A DNA stretch of 64,000 nucleotides from Oceanospirillum linum (GTDB lineage: Bacteria > Pseudomonadota > Gammaproteobacteria > Pseudomonadales > Halomonadaceae): assembly GCF_001995095.2 (NCBI RefSeq), contig NZ_MTSD02000006.1:62001-126000 (forward strand). Reading direction: 5' to 3'. Below the pieces are notes generated by a model. It did no database searches. It was not told where the DNA came from and saw only the letters and a list, made by a program, of their open reading frames with translations. Position 1 is the stretch's first letter. Every line of letters begins with the position of its first letter. Position numbers and translations under genes: made by a program. Positions 55,370 through 64,000 of this stretch are shown piece by piece.

Positions 55370-56254
55370 ATTAACCCTTTGTTTGTTAAGGGCCCTTCAT
55401 TAGGGCTGCGATTACTGGCTTGTCTGATCCTTTCTTTGGCGTTGATGTTTTCAGATTACCGCTACCAGCATATGGATCAGGTGCGTTCTTTTTTGACCGT
55501 TGCTGTAACGCCTCTGCAATGGGCTGTGGATCTGCCCAATCGACTCTGGTCCTGGGGTGCGGCAACATTTTCTGACCGTAATGCCTTACTGGAAGAAAAT
55601 GCTCTGCTTAAAGAGCAGGCACTACAGTTATCCAGTAAAAACCAGCGTATGGCCTATCTTATTGCAGAGAATCTGCGTCTTCGGGAACTTCTGAATGCTA
55701 AGAAGCCTAATAAAGATCGTTTTTTGCTCGGGGAGGTCATCGGTCTGGATGCCGATGCTTTTACTCATCAGGTGCTGGTTAATCGCGGCCGCAGAGATGG
55801 GGTCTATGAAGGGCAGGCGGTTGTCGATGCCCTTGGTCTGATGGGGCAGGTTGTGTCGGTGAGTACTTATACCAGTCGTGTGTTGCTGGCTGCAGATACG
55901 GCCCATGCGGTTCCTGTCCTGATCAATCGAAACGGTTTTCGCGTGATTGCTATCGGCTCCGGCCTGATCGATGAGCTGACGCTAAGCCATGTACCGGATA
56001 CGGCAGATATTCGTGAAGGTGACCTTCTGGTTACATCAGGCTTAGCTGGTCGTTTTCCCAAGGGGTATCCTGTTGCAGAGGTCAGTACTGTCCGGCATGA
56101 GCCCGGAAAACCTTTTGCAACGGTATCGGCACGGCCGCTTGCTCAGCTGGAGCGGAGCCGATACGTGTTAATGCTGAACCCTCTCGATGTGATTGATAAT
56201 ACAAATCTGCCAGTTACGGGCTCTGCCAGTCCGGAGACGAGGGAGCAGGAGTAG
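55370..56254 (+). CDS. mreC: rod shape-determining protein MreC (ATT start)
   Basis: A bitopic protein that couples MreB to the elongation machinery. One membrane helix lies at about residues 12-28, a periplasmic coiled coil at about 65-110, then two beta-barrel domains (LVNRGRRDGVYEGQAVVD, GDLLVTSGLAGRFPKGYPV). A perfect AAGGAGG (55358-55364) is followed after five bases by ATT. From there the protein reads INPLFVKGPSL, lining up residue by residue with E. coli MKPIFSRGPSL. No ATG or GTG occurs in frame after the upstream stop, and the only other choice, TTG at 55379, is 14 bases from the Shine-Dalgarno. The ATT start is my preferred reading; predictors will give 55379. Confidence 0.9.
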   Translation: MNPLFVKGPSLGLRLLACLILSLALMFSDYRYQHMDQVRSFLTVAVTPLQWAVDLPNRLWSWGAATFSDRNALLEENALLKEQALQLSSKNQRMAYLIAENLRLRELLNAKKPNKDRFLLGEVIGLDADAFTHQVLVNRGRRDGVYEGQAVVDALGLMGQVVSVSTYTSRVLLAADTAHAVPVLINRNGFRVIAIGSGLIDELTLSHVPDTADIREGDLLVTSGLAGRFPKGYPVAEVSTVRHEPGKPFATVSARPLAQLERSRYVLMLNPLDVIDNTNLPVTGSASPETREQE

Positions 56255-56256
56255 TT

Positions 56257-56721
56257 ATGTTTGTAATTCTTTTAACCTTCGTGTTTGCTCTGTTATTGGC
56301 GGCTATGCCTCTGCCGGATACTTTTCTGTGGATCCAGCCTGAATGGGTCACGATGGTACTGATTTACTGGTGTATCGCCTTACCGCATCGCATTGGTGTT
56401 CTTGCTGGCTTTTTTCTTGGCTTGTGTATGGACCTGCTGGACGGTTCTTTACTGGGACAGAATGCAATGGCGATGTCTGTGATTGCTTATGTCGCACTTT
56501 TGCTTTATCAACGCATGCGTAACTACGGCGCTTTACAGCAGGCGTTAATGGTAGGGTTGCTAATCAGTATCAGCTTGCTGATTTTTCAATGGATACAAAA
56601 CTTAACCAGTGTTGCTGCAGATACATTGGCATTCCTTCTGCCCGCGATCACAAGCATGTTGCTTTGGCCATGGTTCTTTATTGGCATGCGTACAATACGT
56701 CGTCGGTTTCAGATTCATTAA
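56257..56721 (+). CDS. mreD: rod shape-determining protein MreD
   Basis: A small integral membrane protein (154 residues, about five helices) of the elongasome. AGGAG precedes the ATG, which is 2 bases after the mreC stop, so the two are coupled. The GFFLGLCMDLLDGSLLGQNAMAMSV segment with Asp in the helix is typical of MreD. Confidence 0.93.
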   Translation: MFVILLTFVFALLLAAMPLPDTFLWIQPEWVTMVLIYWCIALPHRIGVLAGFFLGLCMDLLDGSLLGQNAMAMSVIAYVALLLYQRMRNYGALQQALMVGLLISISLLIFQWIQNLTSVAADTLAFLLPAITSMLLWPWFFIGMRTIRRRFQIH

Positions 56722-56799
56722 CAATCTGCTCCAGAGGTTAAGTACTTTTCTATGCCTTGTGGAGCCAACCAATTTTTATGACAAGAAACGTTTAAACAG

Positions 56800-57399
56800 A
56801 TGCAAAATAGCGATAGCTCTTATGATCTTTGTCTGGCTTCGGCATCACCGAGGCGTGAGGCATTACTCGAACAGATTGGTCTTAAATGCCTTAAGTATCC
56901 GGTTGACCTGAACGAAAGTGTTCTGCCAGGAGAGGCGGCTCCTTCTTATGTGATGCGACTTGCAGAGCAGAAGGCTTTGGCAGGGCAGGAGCGATCGGGC
57001 ACAAACCTTCCTGTATTAGGCTCTGATACCTCAGTGGTACATCAGGGCAAAATACTAGGAAAGCCCAAAAATAAACGCCATGCTGTTGATATGCTGATGC
57101 AGTTGTCCGGACAGACCCATCAGGTTATGACGGGAGTTGCTGTATGTCAGGGCCGTCGCATTCTGTCACTGATCAGTGTGACAGATGTTTCCTTCAGGGT
57201 TCTGACGGAAGATGAGTGTCTGGCTTACTGTGATTCCGGTGAACCTTTTGATAAAGCTGGAGGATACGGTATTCAGGGGCTGGCAGCTGTATTTGTGCGC
57301 TCCGTTTCGGGAAGTTATAGCAATGTTGTTGGGTTGCCTTTGTTTGAAACAGCAGAACTGCTGAACCAATTTGGTATACGGGTGCTCGAACCTTCATAA
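56800..57399 (+). CDS. maf: Maf nucleotide pyrophosphatase (YhdE type)
   Basis: A dTTP/UTP (nucleoside triphosphate) pyrophosphatase of 199 residues. The N-terminal LASASPRREALLEQIG binding motif, LGSDTSVV, the ILGKPKNKRHAVDML lysine region and KAGGYGIQG agree with E. coli YhdE. It sits between mreD and rng as in E. coli. The Shine-Dalgarno is weak. An alternative name is YhdE. Confidence 0.94.
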   Translation: MQNSDSSYDLCLASASPRREALLEQIGLKCLKYPVDLNESVLPGEAAPSYVMRLAEQKALAGQERSGTNLPVLGSDTSVVHQGKILGKPKNKRHAVDMLMQLSGQTHQVMTGVAVCQGRRILSLISVTDVSFRVLTEDECLAYCDSGEPFDKAGGYGIQGLAAVFVRSVSGSYSNVVGLPLFETAELLNQFGIRVLEPS

Positions 57400-57450
57400 C
57401 GGCTTCATCGGTTCGGGGTTCAGGGTAGTTTGTCGCGGGGGAGAGAAGCG

Positions 57451-58926
57451 ATGAGTGAAGAGATTTTAATTAATATTACACCGATGGAAACCCGCGTTGC
57501 GGTGGTTGAAAATGGTGTTTTGCAGGAAGTTTATATTGAGCGAACCCGTCGTCGGGGCATTGTGGGTAATATCTACAAGGGTAAAGTGGTCCGTGTTTTA
57601 CCGGGTATGCAGGCGGCTTTTGTTGATATCGGGCTTGAACGTGCTGCATTTATTCATGCTGCTGATGTTGTACCTGCGGACAGACCTAATGGTGCTGAAG
57701 TTGAAAGTATCAACAGCCTTCTGCATGAGGGACAGTCTCTCGTTGTTCAGGTAACAAAAGAGCCCATTGGTACCAAAGGTGCCCGACTGACCACACATCT
57801 TTCTATACCTTCCCGATATTTGGTTTATATGCCACATACCCCTCATACCGGTGTGTCACAGAGAATTGAAGATGAGTCTGAGCGTGACCGCTTGCGCCAA
57901 ATTGTTGAGAGTGCCGCTCCTGATGGTGAGACAGAGGGCGTTAGTAAGCAGGGCGGTTTTATTATCCGTACAGCTGCGGAAGGTTTTGGTGAAGATGAAA
58001 TTCTTGCTGATACGCATTTTTTATACCGGCTCTGGCGTGCTGTAGAGCGTCGTTGTAAGGGGGCTAAAAACAAGACGATTATTTACGAAGACCTGCCGCT
58101 TTTTATGCGTACCATGCGTGACTTTGTCCGGCCGGAAATTGAAAAAATCCGCATCGACTCCAGAGAGAACTACACTAAACTGAAAGAGTTCGTGCAGGAG
58201 TTTGTTCCCAGCCTGGAAAGCAAAGTTGAGTACTATCCGGGAGAGCGTCCGATTTTCGACCTTTACGGTGTCGAAGATGAAATCCAGAAGGCTCTCGGTC
58301 GTAAAGTACAGCTAAAGTCCGGTGGCTATCTGGTTATTGATCAGACTGAGGCGATGACCACCATTGATGTCAATACCGGCGCATTCGTGGGGCACCGAAA
58401 TCTGGAAGAGACGATCTTCAAGACCAATCTTGAGGCGGCGACAGCCATTGTTCGCCAGCTCAGGCTACGTAATCTTGGCGGTATTATCATTCTGGATTTT
58501 ATCGATATGGAAGATCCTGAACATCAGCGCCAGGTGTTACGTCTGCTGGAGAAAAATCTGGAGCGTGATCACGCTAAGACGAAGCTGACGGGTGTGACGG
58601 AGTTGGGCCTAGTTCAGATGACGCGAAAACGCACTCGCGAAAGTCTTGAGCAAGTGATGTGTGAGCCCTGCCCGACCTGTGAAGCAAGAGGCACTCTTAA
58701 GACGCCGGAAACCGTTTGCTATGAGATCTTTCGGGAGATTCTGAGAGAGGAGCGCGCTTATGGTTCAGATACATACCTTGTTCTCGCATCCCAGCCTGTT
58801 GTTGATCGTTTACTTGATGAAGAGTCAGCAAGTGTGGCTGACCTGGAGCTCTTCATTAATAAAACCATTAAGTTTCAGGTAGAAACCCTCTATAGTCAGG
58901 AGCAGTTTGACATTGTTCTGCTCTAA
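57451..58926 (+). CDS. rng: ribonuclease G
   Basis: A 5'-end-sensing endoribonuclease that matures 16S rRNA. The S1 domain (about 38-125), the RNase E/G catalytic core (IDQTEAMTTIDVNTGAFVG, with the Asp metal ligands also in IIILDFIDM) and the zinc-link Cys pair CEPCPTC are present. The length of 491 compares with 489 in E. coli. The ATG at 57451 follows GGGGAGAGAAG; the frame opens 21 bases earlier at a TTG. It lies in the mreBCD-maf-rng-yhdP-tldD cluster. Confidence 0.96.
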   Translation: MSEEILINITPMETRVAVVENGVLQEVYIERTRRRGIVGNIYKGKVVRVLPGMQAAFVDIGLERAAFIHAADVVPADRPNGAEVESINSLLHEGQSLVVQVTKEPIGTKGARLTTHLSIPSRYLVYMPHTPHTGVSQRIEDESERDRLRQIVESAAPDGETEGVSKQGGFIIRTAAEGFGEDEILADTHFLYRLWRAVERRCKGAKNKTIIYEDLPLFMRTMRDFVRPEIEKIRIDSRENYTKLKEFVQEFVPSLESKVEYYPGERPIFDLYGVEDEIQKALGRKVQLKSGGYLVIDQTEAMTTIDVNTGAFVGHRNLEETIFKTNLEAATAIVRQLRLRNLGGIIILDFIDMEDPEHQRQVLRLLEKNLERDHAKTKLTGVTELGLVQMTRKRTRESLEQVMCEPCPTCEARGTLKTPETVCYEIFREILREERAYGSDTYLVLASQPVVDRLLDEESASVADLELFINKTIKFQVETLYSQEQFDIVLL

Positions 58927-59057
58927 CCGACCACTATAGCCTTTTGATGGTATTTTATCCGAAGGCTTATTTGGTGTGGCCTGACTATTACAGAGTGATC
59001 GCTTTGCCTGTTCTTTTTTCGTTATCAATGCGCTTCTGCCGGTACCGGACTTAACTT

Positions 59058-62000
59058 ATGTCTTTGCCTCGGCATATCTTTAATCACAGTATCATATGGC
59101 TGGTTCTGCCGGTGGTGGTGGTTCTGGCTCTGTATGTCAGCATTGGCCGCTATTTCTTTCCTCTACTGGAAAACTACCGCGACGATCTTATGTCCTGGGC
59201 CAATACACAGTTGGCTATTAACCTTCAAATTGATCAGTTGCATGGTCAGTGGAATGACTTTGATCCCTATATTCACCTTGATCAGATTGAAGTGTATGCC
59301 CCGCAGGTACATGCAGAGGACGGTATCAAGCCAGCCCTTGAGGTTCGCAACTTTAGCCTCGAGCTGGATAGTTTCAGGTCCTTCCGTTATCAGTTTCCTG
59401 TCATTCGCCAGGCCTCTATTCAGGGGGTTACGCTTCGTCTGAAACAAGAGGAAGATGCCCGCTGGTTACTCAATGGCTGGAATCAGCAGACTGGTGTTTC
59501 AGATAAAGCTGACCAGATTACAGAGCCATCTGGCAAAAGTTCAGATCCTCGTCAACGTGGCAGAAGTGATCGTCTGCGGGATGAGGTTGCTCCAATTACC
59601 CGTGTTCTCGAGTTCTTGCTGAGACAGCAACACTTGAAGATGGAACACGTCTGGCTCGAGTTAACAGACCGTTTCGGGCGCGAATACCGTGCCTATAGTC
59701 GTCGGCTTGAAGTTTATGAAGTTGAAGGGAAGCGCAGGCTTCAGGGGCAGTTGCAGCTGGACCCGGGCTCGCCTCAGCAGATTGGCTTTATTCTGGAGAT
59801 TGCCGGTGACCCATTTGACCAGAAGTCATTAACCGTAGAGCTATATCTTCAGGCTGATTCTCAGTCATTAAGTTCCTGGTTGGAGAAAATAGAACATCTG
59901 TTGCCTTTTGATATACCTGAGCTTAATGGTGGCCTTGAACTATGGAGTGACTGGCAGGGCGGGCGATTGCAAAGCCTTAAGGGGCGTCTTAAGGATGGTG
60001 AGCTGGAACTGGATCTGCCGGAACAGCCTAAAGTATATCTGGCAAACCTTAATACAGAACTCTTTTGGCAACGGGAGGCATCGGGCTGGGAGCTGATTAC
60101 AGATAACCTGTCTTTTTCTTTGCAAAATCGCCCGTTCGTTCTGAAGCAGGCTGTTGCGCGGCAAAAAAATGATGATTGGCAGGTACAGCTGTCGAACCTG
60201 GATCTGGAAAAGATCAGCGACACCTTTCTTGAGTGGCCGGACCTGCCAGAAAAAGCCCGGGATGCATTGGTACGATTAAAACCCCGGGGGGAATTACATA
60301 ATCTGAGCATCAGCCAGTCAGAGAGCGACGGTTTTCTGGTTAAAACTGAGGTGGAGTCTGTTAGCGTTGATGCTTATTACGGTGCGCCGGTTTTACGCAA
60401 TGTACATGGTTATGTGCAAAGCAGTGCCCATGATGGTTTTATCCGCTTTCATTCGGATGAGTTTTTCATGGGGTATCCTCAACTGTATAGCGGTGGCTGG
60501 TGGTTTGATAAGGCGATAGGAGAGGTGCACTGGCAGATAGGTGATATGTTACGGGTATTTGGCCTGGGTCTGCAGTTAAATCGTGGTGCTACAGAAATTG
60601 CCGGTGAATTTGATCTACTGCAACCTGAAGAGGGTGATGACCTTTTTTACCTGAATGTTGGCCTGACCGGTACGGACGAAGCGTTTGGGCTAAGGCTTGT
60701 TCCTGATCTTATTATTCCGGAGTCTTTGAGTAACTGGCTTGGTAGTAGTATTAAGTCAGCAGAGGTTAAGCAAGGCGGTTTTATTTATGATGGCACGTTA
60801 AACCTGAACGCATCACTTCCTGATAGAGAAGTGGCGACTCTTCTGTTGCTGGATGTCGAGAAGAGCAAGCTTCAGTTTCTGCCGGAGTGGCCCGCTGCTG
60901 AGGCTCTTGATGCTCAGGTCAGGCTTGATGGGACGGATCTTAATGTTAGTCTGAACTCGGGTCGTTACCTTCAGAATGAAGGTATTTCTGGTAATGTCAC
61001 TTTGAGAGATGATGGTGTTGGCAGTGTTGTCGGCTTAAACCTTGAGGGGCGTGTTTATCCTGAGTGGGGGTGGCAGGTACTCACTGAGACTCCATTGAGT
61101 GCTCTCATTCCGGAGTCTCTGCTTGATTGGCAGCTGTCCGGTAAGCCGCTCGCATTTTCGACAAATCTTATTTTCCCTGTGGATGGGCGCAAGGGTAGCG
61201 GTCAGGTTAATGTTCAGGCTCGGGATGGAGTGCTACTCATTCCTGAGCTTGCTACTCCGGTATCCCGGCTCAATGGTGATGTTATCTATGATATTGATCG
61301 TGGGCTTTCTGTCCCGAAAGCAACCGCTGAGTTTTTAGGTGGCGAAACAGCCTTCGAGGTGGAGACGGATATGCGTACAGCTGCTGTTCGTGTTGCTGGC
61401 TCCGGGCAATCTGATCTGATAGCGATTAACCAGTGGCAGCCTATGCCGTTTTCCTCCTGGCTGAGTGGAACGCTGGATTATCAGTTTAGTGTGAATTTAA
61501 ATAAAGAGAGTCAGCTACACCTAACATCAAAGCTTAATGATGTTGTGGTTAGCTTGCCGGAACCAATCGGAAAAGAGATTAATACGGAGCGCCCTCTTAA
61601 GGTTGATATGACCTTTGCACCGAAAGCGAATTACTTTTCTGTGGCTTATGATCACCGCGGCTCAGAAGGTTTTTTGATCAGTCATGGTATTTGGGGCGGG
61701 GATCAGCAGGGTTACGGTGTGGGTGTGTGGTACGGTGATGCGACTGAACACGCCAGATTACCGACAGTGTCAAATCAGAGAACTGATATTTATATTAAAG
61801 AGTCTATTTTTAATGTAGATCCCTGGGTTGAGTTTGCATCTGCGGAGATTGCCCGCCAGTCACTGGCAAGCTCTGTCCTCGATTCAGGTGGACAAGGAGT
61901 GGCTGAACAGGGTTCGGCAGCGGAGACACAGCCGGTCAGAATGCACCTCGAAACAGCAAAAGCTATCTATGGGGATACTGTAGTCAATGACCTGGCCATT

Positions 62001-63029
62001 GATGCTGTCTTGAAAAATAAGACATTGGACGCCCGTTTTGCAAGCCAGCAACTGGAAGGTGCCGCAAGGCTCACACCTGATCTTTTGCAGTTAGATATGC
62101 AACGTGTTTTTATTACACCGCCTCAGGATATAACCTCTGAACCCGCTAACGCGGTCTCAGCTAAAGAAAAACGTCATGATATGTTTGAGCAGGTTTTCAG
62201 GTCCGAATGGCCTGATTTTGACCTGAAAATTGCAGACTTTTCAATTTATGGTGTCAGTGGTCAGCAGCTGGATGCAGCATATAGAACTGAACGGTCTTCA
62301 AGGCAGGTTCGTTTGTCCAATTTATCCCAGGGCAGCGCTCATTTTTCGGGCACCCTTGATTGGTTGACCGGAGATGCAGCCGGTAGCACTGATGCTCAGA
62401 CCTCTCTGATTCTGAATATCAAAGGCGGTGATTTAAAAGATATACAAACCGGTTTTGGTATCCCTGCCGCTATAACCAGCAGTAAATCGGATTCAACGAT
62501 CCGTTTAAACTGGCAGGGACTTCCTCATGATGTTCGATCTGAAACGCTTAACGGGCAAGTGAGCGTTGACCTGGAGCGAGGCTCTTTTGAACAGGTCGTG
62601 TCAGTTCCCGCTTTAAAATTGTTATCATTGCTTAATTTTGAATCTTTGGTGCGTCGACTACAGCTCGATTTCTCTGACCTGTCCGGTAAAGGGCTGTCTT
62701 ATGACAAGGTAACCGGTCGGGTTGACATAAAGAATGGCATAGGGGTTATCAGTGAGCCTGTTCAGGTAGAAGGGACAGCAACAAAGTTTGCAATGACAGG
62801 TGAGCTGGATTTTGTTGAGGAAAGGTTTGACCAGGAAATGGTTGTGACGCTACCCGTTGGTGAGACATTGCCTTTCGCGGCTATCTTAGCAGGCGCTCCC
62901 CAGGTTGGCGGCACTATCTACATCGTCCAGAAGGTATTTGGCGATCTGTTTGATAAGTTTACGCAGGCCACATATACCATCAGGGGTGAATGGGATGATC
63001 CACAAATTGAACTGAAGCGGGTTTTCTGA
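59058..63029 (+). CDS. yhdP: AsmA-family YhdP protein
   Basis: A very large (1323-residue) envelope protein. A single N-terminal membrane helix (about 12-30) is followed by a periplasmic DUF3971 region and a C-terminal AsmA-like region. Many short beta-strand repeats (for example ARDGVLLIPELATPVSRLNGD) fit the hydrophobic-groove bridge proposed to carry phospholipids from inner to outer membrane, together with TamB and YdbH in E. coli. The length is close to E. coli (1266). It follows rng and precedes tldD, the usual order. Confidence 0.93.
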   Translation: MSLPRHIFNHSIIWLVLPVVVVLALYVSIGRYFFPLLENYRDDLMSWANTQLAINLQIDQLHGQWNDFDPYIHLDQIEVYAPQVHAEDGIKPALEVRNFSLELDSFRSFRYQFPVIRQASIQGVTLRLKQEEDARWLLNGWNQQTGVSDKADQITEPSGKSSDPRQRGRSDRLRDEVAPITRVLEFLLRQQHLKMEHVWLELTDRFGREYRAYSRRLEVYEVEGKRRLQGQLQLDPGSPQQIGFILEIAGDPFDQKSLTVELYLQADSQSLSSWLEKIEHLLPFDIPELNGGLELWSDWQGGRLQSLKGRLKDGELELDLPEQPKVYLANLNTELFWQREASGWELITDNLSFSLQNRPFVLKQAVARQKNDDWQVQLSNLDLEKISDTFLEWPDLPEKARDALVRLKPRGELHNLSISQSESDGFLVKTEVESVSVDAYYGAPVLRNVHGYVQSSAHDGFIRFHSDEFFMGYPQLYSGGWWFDKAIGEVHWQIGDMLRVFGLGLQLNRGATEIAGEFDLLQPEEGDDLFYLNVGLTGTDEAFGLRLVPDLIIPESLSNWLGSSIKSAEVKQGGFIYDGTLNLNASLPDREVATLLLLDVEKSKLQFLPEWPAAEALDAQVRLDGTDLNVSLNSGRYLQNEGISGNVTLRDDGVGSVVGLNLEGRVYPEWGWQVLTETPLSALIPESLLDWQLSGKPLAFSTNLIFPVDGRKGSGQVNVQARDGVLLIPELATPVSRLNGDVIYDIDRGLSVPKATAEFLGGETAFEVETDMRTAAVRVAGSGQSDLIAINQWQPMPFSSWLSGTLDYQFSVNLNKESQLHLTSKLNDVVVSLPEPIGKEINTERPLKVDMTFAPKANYFSVAYDHRGSEGFLISHGIWGGDQQGYGVGVWYGDATEHARLPTVSNQRTDIYIKESIFNVDPWVEFASAEIARQSLASSVLDSGGQGVAEQGSAAETQPVRMHLETAKAIYGDTVVNDLAIDAVLKNKTLDARFASQQLEGAARLTPDLLQLDMQRVFITPPQDITSEPANAVSAKEKRHDMFEQVFRSEWPDFDLKIADFSIYGVSGQQLDAAYRTERSSRQVRLSNLSQGSAHFSGTLDWLTGDAAGSTDAQTSLILNIKGGDLKDIQTGFGIPAAITSSKSDSTIRLNWQGLPHDVRSETLNGQVSVDLERGSFEQVVSVPALKLLSLLNFESLVRRLQLDFSDLSGKGLSYDKVTGRVDIKNGIGVISEPVQVEGTATKFAMTGELDFVEERFDQEMVVTLPVGETLPFAAILAGAPQVGGTIYIVQKVFGDLFDKFTQATYTIRGEWDDPQIELKRVF

Positions 63030-63049
63030 TCCGTTCTGCGAGAGAGATT

Positions 63050-64000
63050 ATGATTGAACAGGTTTCCCGGGAGCTTTTGTTGCCCGGTAATGTAAGTCTT
63101 GAGCAACTGGATCACTTTCTGGTTGAGACTATGGGGCCAGGCATCGATTTTGCTGACCTTTATTTTCAGCAATCGATGAGTGAAAGCTGGGTTCTGGAAG
63201 AAGGCATTGTTAAAGATGCCGGATACAGTGCAGATCGTGGAGTCGGCGTTCGCTCAGTTTCCGGTGAGAAAACGGGCTTTTCTTACAGCGGAGATATCAG
63301 TGCTCTGGCTATTTCGCAGGCTGCTCAGGCGGCTCGAAGTATTGTTCGTCAGGGGCAATCCGGTAGCGTTGAGGCTTTGTCTAAAGTGGACTTCAAACCT
63401 CTGTATGCGGCAGATAACCCTATCTTAGCTTTAAGCTCCGAGGAAAAACTGGCTATTCTGCAGCAGGCCGATAGCATTGCCCGCGATCAGGATTCCAGAG
63501 TTAAAGAGGTTACTGCTTCGTTATCAGCGAACTTCGAACAAATCTTGGTCGTTGCCAGCGATGGTACTCTGGCTGCAGATATTCGTCCATTGGTTCGGGT
63601 TAACGTTAGTGTGATTGCAGAACAAAACGGTCGCAGAGAGCGAGGTTCGGCAGGTGCAGGCGGGCGCTACAATCTGAAAACCCTGATGGATAAAACTCTG
63701 GCTGAGTCTGCTGCAAAAGAGGCTGTACGTCAGGCTCTGGTGAATCTGGAGGCTGTGGATGCTCCTGCCGGTAATATGCCGGTGGTTTTAGGCCCTGGCT
63801 GGCCTGGTGTTCTTCTGCATGAGGCTGTAGGGCACGGTCTTGAAGGTGATTTTAACCGCAAGGGTTCTTCAGCCTTCTCCGGCCGGATGGGGGAGCAGGT
63901 GGCATCTTCCCTGTGTACTATTGTTGATGATGGCACTTTGGCAGATCGCCGTGGTTCTCTCTCTGTGGATGATGAGGGGACGCCAACGCAAAATACGACA
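63050..64000 (+). CDS. tldD: metalloprotease TldD (3' end outside window)
   Basis: A zinc metalloprotease subunit that works with TldE (PmbA) in peptide maturation and degradation. The first 317 codons are present, with the frame still open at the last base. The HExxxH zinc motif is His257-Glu258-His262 (in LHEAVGHGLEGDF). The N-terminal pseudo-domain (FADLYFQQSMSESWVLEEG, GVGVRSVSGEKTGF) is typical. The start ATG is 21 bases after yhdP. The full protein would be about 480 residues. Confidence 0.95.
   Translation, partial: MIEQVSRELLLPGNVSLEQLDHFLVETMGPGIDFADLYFQQSMSESWVLEEGIVKDAGYSADRGVGVRSVSGEKTGFSYSGDISALAISQAAQAARSIVRQGQSGSVEALSKVDFKPLYAADNPILALSSEEKLAILQQADSIARDQDSRVKEVTASLSANFEQILVVASDGTLAADIRPLVRVNVSVIAEQNGRRERGSAGAGGRYNLKTLMDKTLAESAAKEAVRQALVNLEAVDAPAGNMPVVLGPGWPGVLLHEAVGHGLEGDFNRKGSSAFSGRMGEQVASSLCTIVDDGTLADRRGSLSVDDEGTPTQNTT

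Overview
The window is a chromosomal segment from a marine-type gammaproteobacterium, most likely Oceanospirillales (Oceanospirillaceae-like). This rests on gene content and Pseudomonas-like gene order (miaB-ybeZ-ybeY-corC-lnt; TPR lipoprotein-lolB-ispE-tRNA-Gln-prs-rplY-pth-ychF opposite hemA-prfA-prmC-moeB; gatCAB opposite mreBCD-maf-rng-yhdP-tldD), together with TRAP and ProVWX transporters. Nearly all of it is core genome. I see no insertion sequence, prophage, CRISPR array, rRNA or plasmid-type gene.

Layout. 1-3.7 kb: a truncated alpha/beta hydrolase, dapA, bamC and a YycJ-like metallo-hydrolase. 3.7-4.2 kb: a region without annotated genes that carries a strong minus-strand terminator and several inverted repeats, a candidate small-RNA or small-protein locus. 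4.2-16.4 kb: ccoG; the minus-strand miaB, phoH-like, ybeY, corC and lnt; then tpm, prc and apeB. 16.6-19.7 kb: tRNA-Asn, a CHASE2 adenylate cyclase and two tandem elongator tRNA-Met genes, each with its own promoter and terminator. 19.7-30 kb: ychF, pth, rplY, prs, tRNA-Gln, ispE, lolB, a TPR lipoprotein and a large diguanylate cyclase with three periplasmic binding-protein-like domains. 30.4-35.3 kb: hemA, prfA, prmC, an Lrp-type regulator and moeB. 35.3-41.8 kb: a MocR regulator divergent from a LysE exporter, a Tag-like glycosylase, an RNA m5C methyltransferase, a di-heme peroxidase and a peroxiredoxin. 41.9-50.4 kb: a LysR regulator divergent from a TRAP transporter (dctPQM), then proVWX on the minus strand with proX broken by one in-frame TGA. 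50.4-64 kb: gatCAB on the minus strand, and mreB, mreC, mreD, maf, rng, yhdP and a truncated tldD on the plus strand.

How the genes work together: envelope biogenesis (bamC, lnt, lolB, mreBCD, yhdP, prc), translation and RNA maturation (gatCAB, hemA-prfA-prmC, miaB, ybeY, pth, ychF, rplY, tRNAs, rng), second-messenger signalling (cAMP cyclase, c-di-GMP cyclase), peroxide defence, and uptake of organic acids and betaine.

The points most worth a second look are: (1) a single TGA replacing the betaine-box Trp of otherwise intact proX; (2) mreC, which appears to start at an ATT codon behind a perfect Shine-Dalgarno; (3) the orphan minus-strand transcript candidate at 3.77-3.95 kb; (4) the repeated octamer around the mocR/lysE pair. 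I saw no obviously new multi-gene defence or metabolic system.
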